Below, piece by piece: positions 26,497 to 35,216 of a stretch of 64,000 nt of DNA. Location: the NCBI RefSeq assembly GCF_004923315.1, contig NZ_CP039650.1, positions 186,001 to 250,000 on the forward strand. The letters run 5' to 3'. Positions within the stretch are counted from its first letter, which is position 1, and the number at the start of each line of letters is the position of its first letter. The translations under genes and the position numbers were made by a program. The DNA comes from Azospirillum sp. TSA2s (GTDB lineage: Bacteria > Pseudomonadota > Alphaproteobacteria > Azospirillales > Azospirillaceae). The notes under the pieces are model-generated. The model was given only the letters and a program-made list of their open reading frames with translations, did no database searches and was not told where the DNA came from.

Positions 26497-27684
26497 ATGA
26501 GATTTTCCAGCCCGACCTCGCGGACCGTCATCGCAGCCGCGCTGACCCTGGTGGCGATAGCCCCTGCGCTGGCCCAGAGCCAACCGAACTACGGCGGCAC
26601 CAGCGTGACCCAATGTATCCCGTTCGCGAATTTCCAATCGGTGTCCTTCACCGATCCGCCGAAGCTGAATTTCAGCATTGCCGGCGACAGCACCATCCAC
26701 ACGGTGACGATGGACACCGGATCGGTCGGCGTCGCCATGTCCGCCACCAACATCCCCAACTATGAGACGCTGAAAACGGCGCCGGGCGCCAAGCCGGGCA
26801 CGCAGTTCCTGTCGAGCAGCAAGGTCCTGTGGGTCGGCACCTGGGTGCCGATGACGGTCACGCTCTATGACCGCGGCAACAAGCCAGTCGCGACCTCCGA
26901 TGTCTTGATCCTGGGCGTGGAGCAATCAGGCCGCTGCGACAGTTACCAGACCGACCAGAAAATTTGTCCCAACCTGCCCGCGCCGGAGAAGCCGGTGCTG
27001 TATATGGGCGTCGGTTTCGGCCAGGAGGCCGATTTCCAGCCGCAAGGCACGCCCGACAAGAATGTCCTGCTGAACCTGCGCAGTGTGAACGGCCAGCCCA
27101 TCGCCGATGGCACGCTGAACAAGGGTTACATCATCGGCCGCCAGGGCATCGAGGTCGGCCTGACCGCCGCCAACACATCCGGCTTCCGCTTCGCCCAGTT
27201 GGCCCCCTACCCGCAATATCCCGGCGACTGGATGATGCCGCAGGGCTGCATCACGGTGAATCCGGAGGTGAACCGCAATGCCGACGGTCCGGTCTGCACG
27301 ACGGCCAACATCCTGGTGGATACCGGGATCCCGCAGAGCTACATGACGCTGCCGCCTGCGATCCAATTCGACAAGGTGGAGCAGGCCGATCTGAGCGAGC
27401 CGACAAAGATGGTGTGGGTACTGGCGCCCAACACGTCGGTGGCTGTCCAGATTCCGAATGCCGGCGATCCGATCGCCACCGACACCTTCATCGTCGGGGC
27501 CGGCGCTCCGAACGAGCCGGCACAGGTGATCCCCTCCAGCACCGAACCGCCCCCGCCCGCTCCCAAGAAGGCGCCGTTCATCAACACCGGCCGCCATTTT
27601 CTGCGCCAATACCAATTCCTGTATGACGCCAAGCAGGGGTATGTCGGCATGAAGGACCAGCCCAATCCTTGCGGCGAGCAGTGA
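26497..27684 (+). CDS. Secreted pepsin-like (family A1 fold) protein
   Basis: 395 residues. A signal peptide ends at APALAQ. Two DTG motifs occur: Asp73 in VTMDTGSVGVAM and Asp275 in ILVDTGIPQSYMTLP, 202 residues apart, close to the pepsin spacing. A C-terminal GRHFLRQYQFLYDAKQGYVGM matches the pepsin end strand pattern (xGDxFLRxYYxxFDxxxxxxG). This two-lobe arrangement indicates a bacterial pepsin homologue. The second motif has Ile in place of the usual Thr/Ser after DTG and no flap tyrosine is obvious, so activity is uncertain. Four cysteines may form disulfides. Single gene; no strong ribosome-binding site. Confidence 0.68.
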   Translation: MRFSSPTSRTVIAAALTLVAIAPALAQSQPNYGGTSVTQCIPFANFQSVSFTDPPKLNFSIAGDSTIHTVTMDTGSVGVAMSATNIPNYETLKTAPGAKPGTQFLSSSKVLWVGTWVPMTVTLYDRGNKPVATSDVLILGVEQSGRCDSYQTDQKICPNLPAPEKPVLYMGVGFGQEADFQPQGTPDKNVLLNLRSVNGQPIADGTLNKGYIIGRQGIEVGLTAANTSGFRFAQLAPYPQYPGDWMMPQGCITVNPEVNRNADGPVCTTANILVDTGIPQSYMTLPPAIQFDKVEQADLSEPTKMVWVLAPNTSVAVQIPNAGDPIATDTFIVGAGAPNEPAQVIPSSTEPPPPAPKKAPFINTGRHFLRQYQFLYDAKQGYVGMKDQPNPCGEQ

Positions 27685-27778
27685 CCGGCAAAGGGGCGCC
27701 CGCCCGGCGCCCCACACCATGTGGACATGAAAAAAGCCCCGGAACGGGGCCTGACTGCATGGACAGCAATGGGGATGA

Positions 27779-27853
27779 TGGTGGGCGATGAGGGGATCGA
27801 ACCCCCGACATTCTCGGTGTAAACGAGACGCTCTACCGCTGAGCTAATCGCCC
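27779..27853 (-). tRNA. tRNA-Val (anticodon TAC)
   Basis: 75 bases with encoded CCA. The acceptor stem GGGCGAT/ATCGCCC, a D arm with TAGCTCAGCGGTAGAGC, the anticodon loop reading TTACACC inside a CTCG/CGAG-type stem, and the T arm GGGGGTTCGATCCCC are all present. It lies at the downstream end of the tig-clpP-clpX-lon-hup cluster. Confidence 0.95.
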
Positions 27854-27870
27854 GTACCTGAAAAATCATG

Positions 27871-27909
27871 CACTGAAATGCAAGCCGGCCGGGTGTCTGC
27901 CCGGCCGGC
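27871..27909 (-). terminator. Probable terminator after hup
   Basis: Perfect 10-bp stem GCCGGCCGGG/CCCGGCCGGC (27884-27893 and 27900-27909), about 50 bases after the hup stop, followed on the minus strand by TTGCATTTC. It also precedes tRNA-Val, so it may separate the two transcripts. Confidence 0.55.
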
Positions 27910-27960
27910 CGCACTATGCCCTGAGCGGGCCGGATACTTCAAGCTTGCTGAACCTCACGC

Positions 27961-28233
27961 TCAGTTCAGAGCGTCCTTGAGGGTCTTGCCCGCCTTGAAC
28001 TTCGGCTGCTTGGATGCCGGGATGTCGATCTTCTCGCCGGTACGCGGGTTGCGGCCCTCGGTCGCGGGGCGCTCAGCCACCGCGAAGGTGCCGAAGCCGA
28101 CAAGACGGACTTCATCGCCGTTCTTCAAGGACTCGGCGATGCTGTCGAACACGGCGTCGACGGCCTTCGTGGCGTCGGTCTTGGACAGACCGGACGCTTC
28201 GGCAACATGCGCCACGAGATCGTTCTTGTTCAC
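27961..28233 (-). CDS. hup: HU-family histone-like DNA-binding protein
   Basis: 90 residues beginning MNKNDLVAHVAEASGLSKTD, with the HU body VRLVGFGTFAVAERPATEGR and the DNA-bending arm NPRTGEKIDIPASK (its conserved proline is in DIPAS). HU coats and bends DNA without sequence preference and shapes the nucleoid. It follows lon, the common arrangement in proteobacteria. AAGGGGG precedes the start. Confidence 0.95.
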   Translation of the reverse strand: MNKNDLVAHVAEASGLSKTDATKAVDAVFDSIAESLKNGDEVRLVGFGTFAVAERPATEGRNPRTGEKIDIPASKQPKFKAGKTLKDALN

Positions 28234-28432
28234 GCAATCCCCCTTCGAAATTCAGCAAATACTGAAAGACAAAAGCCGCCCCAGGACTTTTCGTCCACGA
28301 CTTTTTGGAAGCAAAGGATAAGCACAGCGTTTGCCGCCCGTCAATTCCCGACGGGCGACAAAGCTCCTATTGTCCCAAAAGTCGACTGCCCCGCGACGGC
28401 TATGATCGGATCATGGCCGTTCTGGCCCCGGA

Positions 28433-30844
28433 TCAGTGACGCAGGACCTCGCCGTCGGCACCCTTCTCCTGGGCCTTCGCCGCGGCCGGATCGACCTCCG
28501 GCTCGGTCCACTCGATGGGCTCCAGCGGACGGACCAGCGCGTTGCGCAGCACCTCGTCCACCGTGCCGACGGGCATGATCTCCAGCCCGCGCTTCACGTT
28601 GTCCGGGATGTCCGCCAGGTCCTTCTCGTTGTCCTTCGGGATCAGCACATGCTTGATGCCGCCACGCAGAGCGGCCAGCAGCTTCTCCTTCAGTCCACCG
28701 ATGGGCAGGACCCGGCCACGCAGCGTGATCTCACCGGTCATCGCCACGTCCTTGCGGACCGGAATGCCGGTCAGCACCGAGACGATGGAGGTGGCCATGG
28801 CGACACCGGCCGACGGGCCATCCTTCGGCGTGGCGCCTTCGGGAACGTGGACGTGGATGTCCTTCTTCTCGAACAGCGTCGGCTTGATGCCGAAGGCGAC
28901 GGCGCGCGACTTGACGTAGCTCTCGGCCGCCTGGACCGATTCCTTCATCACGTCGCCCAACTTGCCGGTGGTGGTGACGCGGCCCTTGCCGGGCAGACCG
29001 ACGGCCTCGATCGACAGCAGTTCGCCGCCAACCTCGGTCCAGGCCAGACCGGTGGTGACGCCCACCAGATCCTCCAGCTCCGCCTCGCCGTAATGGAAGC
29101 GGCGGACGCCGGCATACTTGTCCAGGTTGCGGCGGGTAACCGAAACCTTGGCGTTGCCGCCCTTCAGCAGGATCTCCTTCACTGCCTTGCGGCAGAGGTT
29201 GGCGATCTCGCGCTCCAGGGAACGGACGCCGGCTTCCCGCGTGTAGTAGCGGATCAGGTCGCGCAACGCGTCGTCGGAGATGGCGAACTCGCCCTTCTTC
29301 AGGCCGTTCGCCTCCACCTGCTTCTCGATCAGGTGACGCTTGGAGATTTCGACCTTCTCGTCCTCGGTGTAACCGGCGACGCGGATGATCTCCATGCGGT
29401 CCAGCAGCGGCTGCGGCATGCGCATCGTGTTGGCGGTGCAGACGAACATCACGTCGGACAGGTCGTAGTCGACCTCCAGATAATGATCGTTGAAGGTACC
29501 GTTCTGCTCCGGATCCAGAACCTCCAGCAGGGCGGACGACGGGTCGCCGCGCCAGTCGGCGCCGAGCTTGTCGATCTCGTCCAGCAGGAAGAGCGGGTTG
29601 GAGGACTTGGCCTTCTTCATGCCCTGGATGACCTTGCCGGGCATCGAGCCGATGTAGGTGCGGCGGTGACCGCGCACCTCGGCCTCGTCACGGACGCCGC
29701 CGAGCGACATGCGGACGAAGTTGCGGCCGGTCGCCTTGCCGATCGACTTGCCGAGCGAGGTCTTGCCGACGCCGGGCGGGCCGACGAGGCAGAGGATCGG
29801 CCCCTTGACCTTGTTCATGCGGTTCTGGACGGCGAGATACTCAAGGATGCGTTCCTTGACCTTCTCCAGACCATAATGATCGTCGTCCAGCACCTTCTGG
29901 GCCAGCTTCAGGTCGCGCTTCACCTTGGTGCGCTTCTTCCACGGAATGGACAGCATCCAATCCAGGTAGTTGCGGACCACAGTGGCTTCCGCGGACATCG
30001 GGCTCATCGACCGCAGCTTCTTCAGCTCGGCCAAAGCCTTTTCGCGGGCTTCCTTGGAGAAGCGGGTCTTGTTGATCTTCTCTTCCAGCTCCGCCGATTC
30101 GTCACGGCCGTCCTCGGTCTCGCCGAGTTCCTTCTGGATCGCCTTCAGCTGCTCGTTCAGATAGTACTCGCGCTGGGTCTTCTCCATCTGCCGCTTGACG
30201 CGGTTGCGGATGCGCTTTTCCACCTGCAGCACGCCGATCTCGCCTTCCATGAAGGCATAGACCCGCTCCAGGCGCTCAGACACGGTGGCGCATTCCAGCA
30301 GTTGCTGCTTTTCCGGAATCTTCAGCGCCAGATGCGAGGCGACGGTATCGGCCAGCTTGCCGGCTTCCTCGATCTGGTTGATCGAGACCAGCACCTCCGG
30401 CGGGATCTTCTTGTTCAGCTTGATGTACTGCTCGAACTGGGAGACGACGGCGCGGCTCAGGGCTTCGAGCTCCTGGTTCTCGCCGGTCTTTTCCTCGACC
30501 AGTTCGGCCTGGGCCTGGAAGAACTCCTCATTGTCGGCGAACTTGGTGATGGCGGCGCGCTGGCCACCTTCCACCAGCACCTTGACGGTCCCGTCCGGCA
30601 GCTTGAGCAACTGCAACACGGTGCCGACGGTGCCGACGCTGTAGATGTCGGCCGGAGTCGGATCGTCCTGCGCTGCGTTCTTCTGGGTGACGAGCAGGAT
30701 CTGCTTGTCATCCTTCATCACGTCTTCCAGCGCGCGCACGGACTTCTCGCGCCCGACGAACAGCGGCACGATCATGTGGGGGAAGACCACGATGTCGCGC
30801 AGCGGCAGGACCGGGTAGAGGGCACCACGGGAGAGTTCGATCAT
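28433..30844 (-). CDS. lon: ATP-dependent Lon protease (LonA)
   Basis: 803 residues from ATG 30844, preceded by GAGG; the 17 codons further upstream are not conserved. The N-terminal substrate-binding domain begins with LYPVLPLRDIVVFPHMIVPL. The AAA+ module has LVGPPGVGKTSLGKSI and FLLDEIDKLG. The peptidase domain has the Ser-Lys dyad, with Ser in KDGPSAGVAMATS and Lys in GGLKEKLLAALRGG. It degrades misfolded and regulatory proteins in the cytoplasm. It lies between clpX and hup. A heat-shock promoter was sought upstream but none was convincing. Confidence 0.97.
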   Translation of the reverse strand: MIELSRGALYPVLPLRDIVVFPHMIVPLFVGREKSVRALEDVMKDDKQILLVTQKNAAQDDPTPADIYSVGTVGTVLQLLKLPDGTVKVLVEGGQRAAITKFADNEEFFQAQAELVEEKTGENQELEALSRAVVSQFEQYIKLNKKIPPEVLVSINQIEEAGKLADTVASHLALKIPEKQQLLECATVSERLERVYAFMEGEIGVLQVEKRIRNRVKRQMEKTQREYYLNEQLKAIQKELGETEDGRDESAELEEKINKTRFSKEAREKALAELKKLRSMSPMSAEATVVRNYLDWMLSIPWKKRTKVKRDLKLAQKVLDDDHYGLEKVKERILEYLAVQNRMNKVKGPILCLVGPPGVGKTSLGKSIGKATGRNFVRMSLGGVRDEAEVRGHRRTYIGSMPGKVIQGMKKAKSSNPLFLLDEIDKLGADWRGDPSSALLEVLDPEQNGTFNDHYLEVDYDLSDVMFVCTANTMRMPQPLLDRMEIIRVAGYTEDEKVEISKRHLIEKQVEANGLKKGEFAISDDALRDLIRYYTREAGVRSLEREIANLCRKAVKEILLKGGNAKVSVTRRNLDKYAGVRRFHYGEAELEDLVGVTTGLAWTEVGGELLSIEAVGLPGKGRVTTTGKLGDVMKESVQAAESYVKSRAVAFGIKPTLFEKKDIHVHVPEGATPKDGPSAGVAMATSIVSVLTGIPVRKDVAMTGEITLRGRVLPIGGLKEKLLAALRGGIKHVLIPKDNEKDLADIPDNVKRGLEIMPVGTVDEVLRNALVRPLEPIEWTEPEVDPAAAKAQEKGADGEVLRH

Positions 30845-31300
30845 GGGCAGGGCCTCAATGAATGGATCGCCGCCAGCCCGGAATGGGCCTGACACAGCCC
30901 CCGCCTCGGGTTGAGCGCGGGGATCGCCTACGGCACCGGACTAACGTGGCACACGGCCATGCGCCCTTCAAGGGGCTGCGACCGTCTTCCCGCCGTTTCC
31001 GCAAGGTGAAACGGCCGTTTGGCCGGCCAAGACCGCCTTTACCCCCCTTTCGGACGACATAACAGACGGTTCGGACCGGTTTTACGCCACTTCGACCATC
31101 CAAACGGAAGCTTTGCGGCGTCATTCGCCCTGTCAGCCGCAGTCGATCCGCTCCAAAGACACTGGAGGAGCGACGATTCGGAATGACCAGTCCGGGTGCC
31201 ATGCGCCGACCGCATTAGAAATGGGCCGAAAAAGAAAAAGGGGCGCCGAAGCGCCCCTCTCGTTGTCCCGTCACAAAGAGTGCGACGGCCTGTCGTCCGA
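30845..31300. other. 456-base gap between clpX and lon
   Basis: Noncoding. Near 31228-31257 it holds the clpX terminator. The rest should contain the lon promoter and leader, but no clear -35/-10 pair or RpoH-type site could be fixed by eye. No convincing small ORF or RNA was recognised. Confidence 0.6.
31228..31257 (-). terminator. Rho-independent terminator of clpX
   Basis: A textbook hairpin GGGGCGC-TTCG-GCGCCCC (read on the minus strand) followed by TTTTTCTTTTT, about 45 bases after the clpX stop. Confidence 0.93.
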
Positions 31301-32563
31301 TCACGCGCCCGGCGCTTCGCTGCGCCGTTCGGCATGGACGTAAAGCGGCTTGGCGCGCCCTTCGACCACTTCCTTGTTGACCAGGATGCTCTCGATGCCG
31401 GTGAGGCCCGGCAGGTCGAACATCGGGTCGAGCAGGATGGCTTCCATGATCGACCGCAGACCGCGGGCACCGGTCTTGCGGGCGATGGCCTTGTGGGCGA
31501 TGGCGCGCATGGCGTCCTCGGAGAACTCCAGATGGACGTCCTCCATCTCGAACAGACGCTGGTACTGCTTGACCAGGGCGTTCTTCGGCTTGCTCAGGAT
31601 CTCCACCAGCGCCGCCTCGTCCAGGTCGGACAGGGTGGCGAGCACCGGCAGACGGCCGATGAACTCGGGGATCAGGCCGAACTTCAGCAGATCCTCGGGC
31701 TCGACCTCGTGCAGGATCTCGCCGGTGGCGCGCTCGTCGGCGGAACGGACATCGGCGCCGAAGCCGATGCTGGTGCCCTTGCCGCGCTGGGCGATGATCT
31801 TGTCCAGGCCGGCGAAGGCGCCGCCGCAGATGAACAGGATATTGCTGGTGTCGACCTGCAGGAATTCCTGCTGGGGATGCTTGCGCCCGCCCTGCGGCGG
31901 CACGGAGGCGACGGTGCCCTCCATGATCTTCAGCAGGGCCTGCTGCACGCCCTCGCCCGACACGTCGCGGGTGATCGACGGGTTGTCGGACTTGCGGCTG
32001 ATCTTGTCGACCTCGTCGATGTAGACGATGCCGCGCTGCGCCCGCTCGACATTGTAGTCGGCGGCCTGCAGCAGCTTGAGGATGATGTTCTCGACATCCT
32101 CGCCGACATAACCGGCTTCGGTCAGCGTCGTGGCGTCGGCCATGGTGAAGGGAACGTCGATGATGCGGGCCAGCGTCTGGGCCAGCAGCGTCTTGCCGCA
32201 GCCGGTCGGGCCGATCAGCAGGATGTTCGACTTCGCCAGTTCGACGTCGTTGTGCTTCGTCCCGTGGGCGAGGCGCTTGTAATGATTGTGGACCGCCACC
32301 GACAGCACGCGCTTGGCGTAAGACTGTCCGATGACGTAATCGTCGAGCACCGCATGAATGTCGCGCGGAGTCGGGACCCCGTCGCGGGACTTCACGAGGG
32401 TCGTCTTGTTCTCCTCGCGAATGATGTCCATGCACAGTTCGACGCATTCATCGCAGATGAACACCGTCGGACCGGCAATCAGCTTGCGGACCTCGTGCTG
32501 GCTCTTGCCGCAGAAGGAGCAGTAGAGCGTATTCTTCGAATCGCCGCTGCTGGACTTGCTCAT
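31301..32563 (-). CDS. clpX: ClpX, ATPase subunit of the ClpXP protease
   Basis: 420 residues. The N-terminal zinc-binding domain has four cysteines in YCSFCGKSQHEVRKL and FICDECVELC; this domain docks SspB. The AAA+ core has LLIGPTGCGKTLLAQTLARI, VYIDEVDKISRKSDNPSITR, and sensor segments. The ClpP-docking loop region lies in the middle of the large domain. ClpX unfolds ssrA-tagged and other substrates and feeds them to ClpP. It follows clpP with a 269-base gap and has its own terminator. Confidence 0.97.
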   Translation of the reverse strand: MSKSSSGDSKNTLYCSFCGKSQHEVRKLIAGPTVFICDECVELCMDIIREENKTTLVKSRDGVPTPRDIHAVLDDYVIGQSYAKRVLSVAVHNHYKRLAHGTKHNDVELAKSNILLIGPTGCGKTLLAQTLARIIDVPFTMADATTLTEAGYVGEDVENIILKLLQAADYNVERAQRGIVYIDEVDKISRKSDNPSITRDVSGEGVQQALLKIMEGTVASVPPQGGRKHPQQEFLQVDTSNILFICGGAFAGLDKIIAQRGKGTSIGFGADVRSADERATGEILHEVEPEDLLKFGLIPEFIGRLPVLATLSDLDEAALVEILSKPKNALVKQYQRLFEMEDVHLEFSEDAMRAIAHKAIARKTGARGLRSIMEAILLDPMFDLPGLTGIESILVNKEVVEGRAKPLYVHAERRSEAPGA

Positions 32564-32832
32564 CGGTACTCCGTCATCTCGCGGGAGGCGTGGACCCCTA
32601 GGACCATGCCCGTTCGCGGCGCCCCCCGACGCCGGTCCTACTCAGGTTATCGCGGACGACGTCCGCGACAAGGTCACGCGCCGGTTTAGCGACGCATTAC
32701 AATCCGCATACCGGACATGCCACAAGGGGCTTCCCCTATGACCGGCCCCTATGACCGGATCGTGTCACTGCCATTCAACATCAGCGTCACGACCCGATCA
32801 ACCCTTTGTTGGGAGGGCCCTAGAAGCGTGGG

Positions 32833-33459
32833 TTACGAATGGTGGTCGACGCCCGGGCGCTTCTCCACCACCTCGTCGATCAGACCGAAGGCCTTCGCCT
32901 CTTCCGGCGACATGAACTTGTCGCGCTCCATGGCGGACTCGATGGTGTCGAGATCCTGCCCGGTGTGCTTGGCATAGATGTCGTTCAGGCGCGAGCGCAG
33001 CTTCAGGATTTCCTGGGCCTGGATTTCGATGTCCGAGGCCTGACCCTGGGCGCCGCCCGACGGCTGATGGATCATGATGCGGCTGTTGGGCAGCGAGAAA
33101 CGCTTGCCCGGCGCACCGGCGGCCAGCAGCAGCGAGCCCATCGAGGCTGCCTGCCCCATGCACACCGTCGACACCTGCGGACGGATGTACTGCATGGTGT
33201 CGTAGATGGCGAGGCCGGCCGAGACGTAACCGCCCGGCGAATTGATGTAGAGCGCGATGTCCTTGTTCGGGTTCTCCGACTCAAGGAACAGCAGCTGCGA
33301 GCAGATCAGGCTGGCGACGGCGTCGTTCACTCCGCCGATCAGGAAGATGATCCGCTCCTTCAGCAGGCGCGAATAGATGTCGTACGCGCGCTCGCCCCGG
33401 TTGGTCTGTTCGATGACCATCGGGACCAGAGCATTCATCTTCGGCTCGAAGTCGTACAT
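32833..33459 (-). CDS. clpP: ClpP proteolytic subunit
   Basis: 208 residues from ATG 33459, preceded by GGGAAG. The catalytic triad is visible: Ser107 in MGQAASMGSLLL, His131 in IMIHQPSGGAQG and Asp180 in MERDKFMSPEEA. It forms the 14-mer chamber of ClpXP or ClpAP in the cytoplasm. It lies downstream of tig with a hairpin between them, and upstream of clpX. Confidence 0.97.
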   Translation of the reverse strand: MYDFEPKMNALVPMVIEQTNRGERAYDIYSRLLKERIIFLIGGVNDAVASLICSQLLFLESENPNKDIALYINSPGGYVSAGLAIYDTMQYIRPQVSTVCMGQAASMGSLLLAAGAPGKRFSLPNSRIMIHQPSGGAQGQASDIEIQAQEILKLRSRLNDIYAKHTGQDLDTIESAMERDKFMSPEEAKAFGLIDEVVEKRPGVDHHS

Positions 33460-33532
33460 GTGTTCTTCCCTGCCCCCGCAGTTGGCTGAACCGGTGATCG
33501 TTGCCGGCACGGAACCACATATAGGAACCTTT

Positions 33533-33556
33533 GGGGGCGGATGGTAGTCCGCCCCC
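33533..33556 (-). terminator. Hairpin between tig and clpP
   Basis: Perfect 9-bp stem GGGGGCGGA/TCCGCCCCC with a 6-base loop, right after the tig stop. No T-run follows; instead a CTATAT element (33519-33524) lies just beyond and may be the -10 of a clpP promoter. It may act as attenuator or processing site. Confidence 0.5.
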
Positions 33557-33571
33557 ACTCCTTTCGGGGAG

Positions 33572-34903
33572 TTAGGCCGCTTCAGACTCGTCCTCGTCCT
33601 TGCTCAACTCTTCGACGCTGACGGTCTTCTCGGTCACCTTGGCCTGATCCAGGATGTGATCGACGACCTTGTCCTCGAAGATCGGGGCGCGGAGGTTCTC
33701 GAGCGCCTGCTGGTTCTGCTTGAAGAACTCGAACACCTGACGCTCCTGACCGGGGAAGCGGCGGGCTTCATTGATCAGGGCGCGGTTGACCTCGTCCTGG
33801 GTGACCTGGATGTTGTTGCGGCGGCCGACTTCCGACAGCAGCAGACCCAGGCGGACGCGGCGCTCGGCGATCGAGCGGTACTCGGCCTTCAGCTCGTCCT
33901 CGGACTTGTTGGCGTCCTCGCCGGCGGTGCCGTTCTTCAGCTCTTCCTGCAGGCGGGCCCAGATGCCCTCGAACTCGATGTCGACCATGCCGGCCGGCAC
34001 CTCGAAGGAATGAGCCTCGGCCAGCTTGTCGAGCAGCTGACGCTTCACGCGCAGGCGCGACAGGCCGTCATACTCGCCCTTGATGCGGTCGCGGATCGCT
34101 TCGCGCATCTTCTCCAGGCTCTCCATGCCGAACTCTTTGGCGAGTTCGTCATTGACCTCGGCCGGGACGTTCTTGCGCAGCTCCTTCACGTCGACCTCGA
34201 AGACCGTCGCGGCGCCCTTCAGGCGCTCATGCGGGTAGTCTTCCGGGAAGGTGACGTTGACGGTGCGGTGCTCGCCGACCTTGGCGCCGACCAGCTGCTC
34301 CTCGAAGCCCGGCACGAAGCGGCCGGCGCCCAGCTCCAGCGGATAGTCCTTGCCGTCCATGCCCGGCAGGGCCTCGCCGTCGACGCTGCCCGCGAAGTCG
34401 ATCACGGCGATGTCGCCGGTCTCGGCGGCGCGGTCCTCGGTGACCGGGGCCTGGGTCGAGTGGGCCGAGGCCAGACGGGTGAGCGCCTCTTCCACCGACT
34501 CGTCGGTGACCTCGGCAACCGGCTTCTCCAGCTCGATGCCCGAGAAGTCGCCCGGCTCGACGTCCGGCAGCAGCTCGACCGCCATCTTGTAGGTCAGGTC
34601 GCCGCCGTCCTCGTACTTCTCGACTTCGATCTTCGGCTGCAGGGCGACGCGCAGGCCGCGCTCGCTCAGCGCCTGGCGCGAGCTGTCGGAGATGGCGTCC
34701 TCCAGCACCTCGGACAGCACGCCGCCGAAATAGCGCTGCTTGATCACGGTGACCGGCACCTTGCCCGGACGGAAGCCCGGCAGCTGGACCGTGCGGCGCA
34801 GCTCTTCCAGCTTGCCGTTCACCTTCTCTTCGATGTCCTTGGCGGAAATGACGACCTGAAATTCGCGCTTGAGGCCGTCGGTGCTGGTCTCGGTGATGTT
34901 CAT
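33572..34903 (-). CDS. tig: Trigger factor, ribosome-associated chaperone
   Basis: 443 residues. The N-terminal ribosome-binding domain contains the signature PGFRPGKVPVTVIKQRYF. The PPIase (FKBP-like) middle domain spans about 160-245 (GDIAVIDFAGSVDGEALPG, FVPGFEEQLVGAKVGEHRTV). The C-terminal chaperone arms run to 430, ending in an acidic tail (EELSKDEDESEAA). It binds nascent chains at the exit tunnel. It heads the tig-clpP-clpX-lon-hup cluster, with tRNA-Leu 91 bases upstream. Confidence 0.97.
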   Translation of the reverse strand: MNITETSTDGLKREFQVVISAKDIEEKVNGKLEELRRTVQLPGFRPGKVPVTVIKQRYFGGVLSEVLEDAISDSSRQALSERGLRVALQPKIEVEKYEDGGDLTYKMAVELLPDVEPGDFSGIELEKPVAEVTDESVEEALTRLASAHSTQAPVTEDRAAETGDIAVIDFAGSVDGEALPGMDGKDYPLELGAGRFVPGFEEQLVGAKVGEHRTVNVTFPEDYPHERLKGAATVFEVDVKELRKNVPAEVNDELAKEFGMESLEKMREAIRDRIKGEYDGLSRLRVKRQLLDKLAEAHSFEVPAGMVDIEFEGIWARLQEELKNGTAGEDANKSEDELKAEYRSIAERRVRLGLLLSEVGRRNNIQVTQDEVNRALINEARRFPGQERQVFEFFKQNQQALENLRAPIFEDKVVDHILDQAKVTEKTVSVEELSKDEDESEAA

Positions 34904-34994
34904 CGGAACGAAAGCCTATCTCGTTGTTCCGGCCCGGCGGCGCCCGTCCGGGCGGCCCGAATCCGTGTTGTCCATGCGGTCCAAGGTGTTGCCA

Positions 34995-35079
<85 letters not shown>

Positions 35080-35216
35080 GTTCATGGCAAAGGCAGCCGC
35101 GACGGGTGCCGAAACACCCGCCGGACCGCCGGCGAAGTCCGGTCTATAGCACAGCGCGCCGGAAGCAAACAGGCAAAATGGCCCCACGCAAGAGAGTGAG
35201 GCCCGCTCTGTTCGCG

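Noticed and set aside
28436..30892. Plus-strand open frame of 818 codons opposite lon
   Set aside because: Antisense of a certain gene, with shadow composition (rich in His, Gln, Arg, Leu) and no domain.
30845..31100. Heat-shock (RpoH) promoter upstream of lon
   Set aside because: A CTTGAA occurs but no CCCCAT-type -10 at proper spacing follows.
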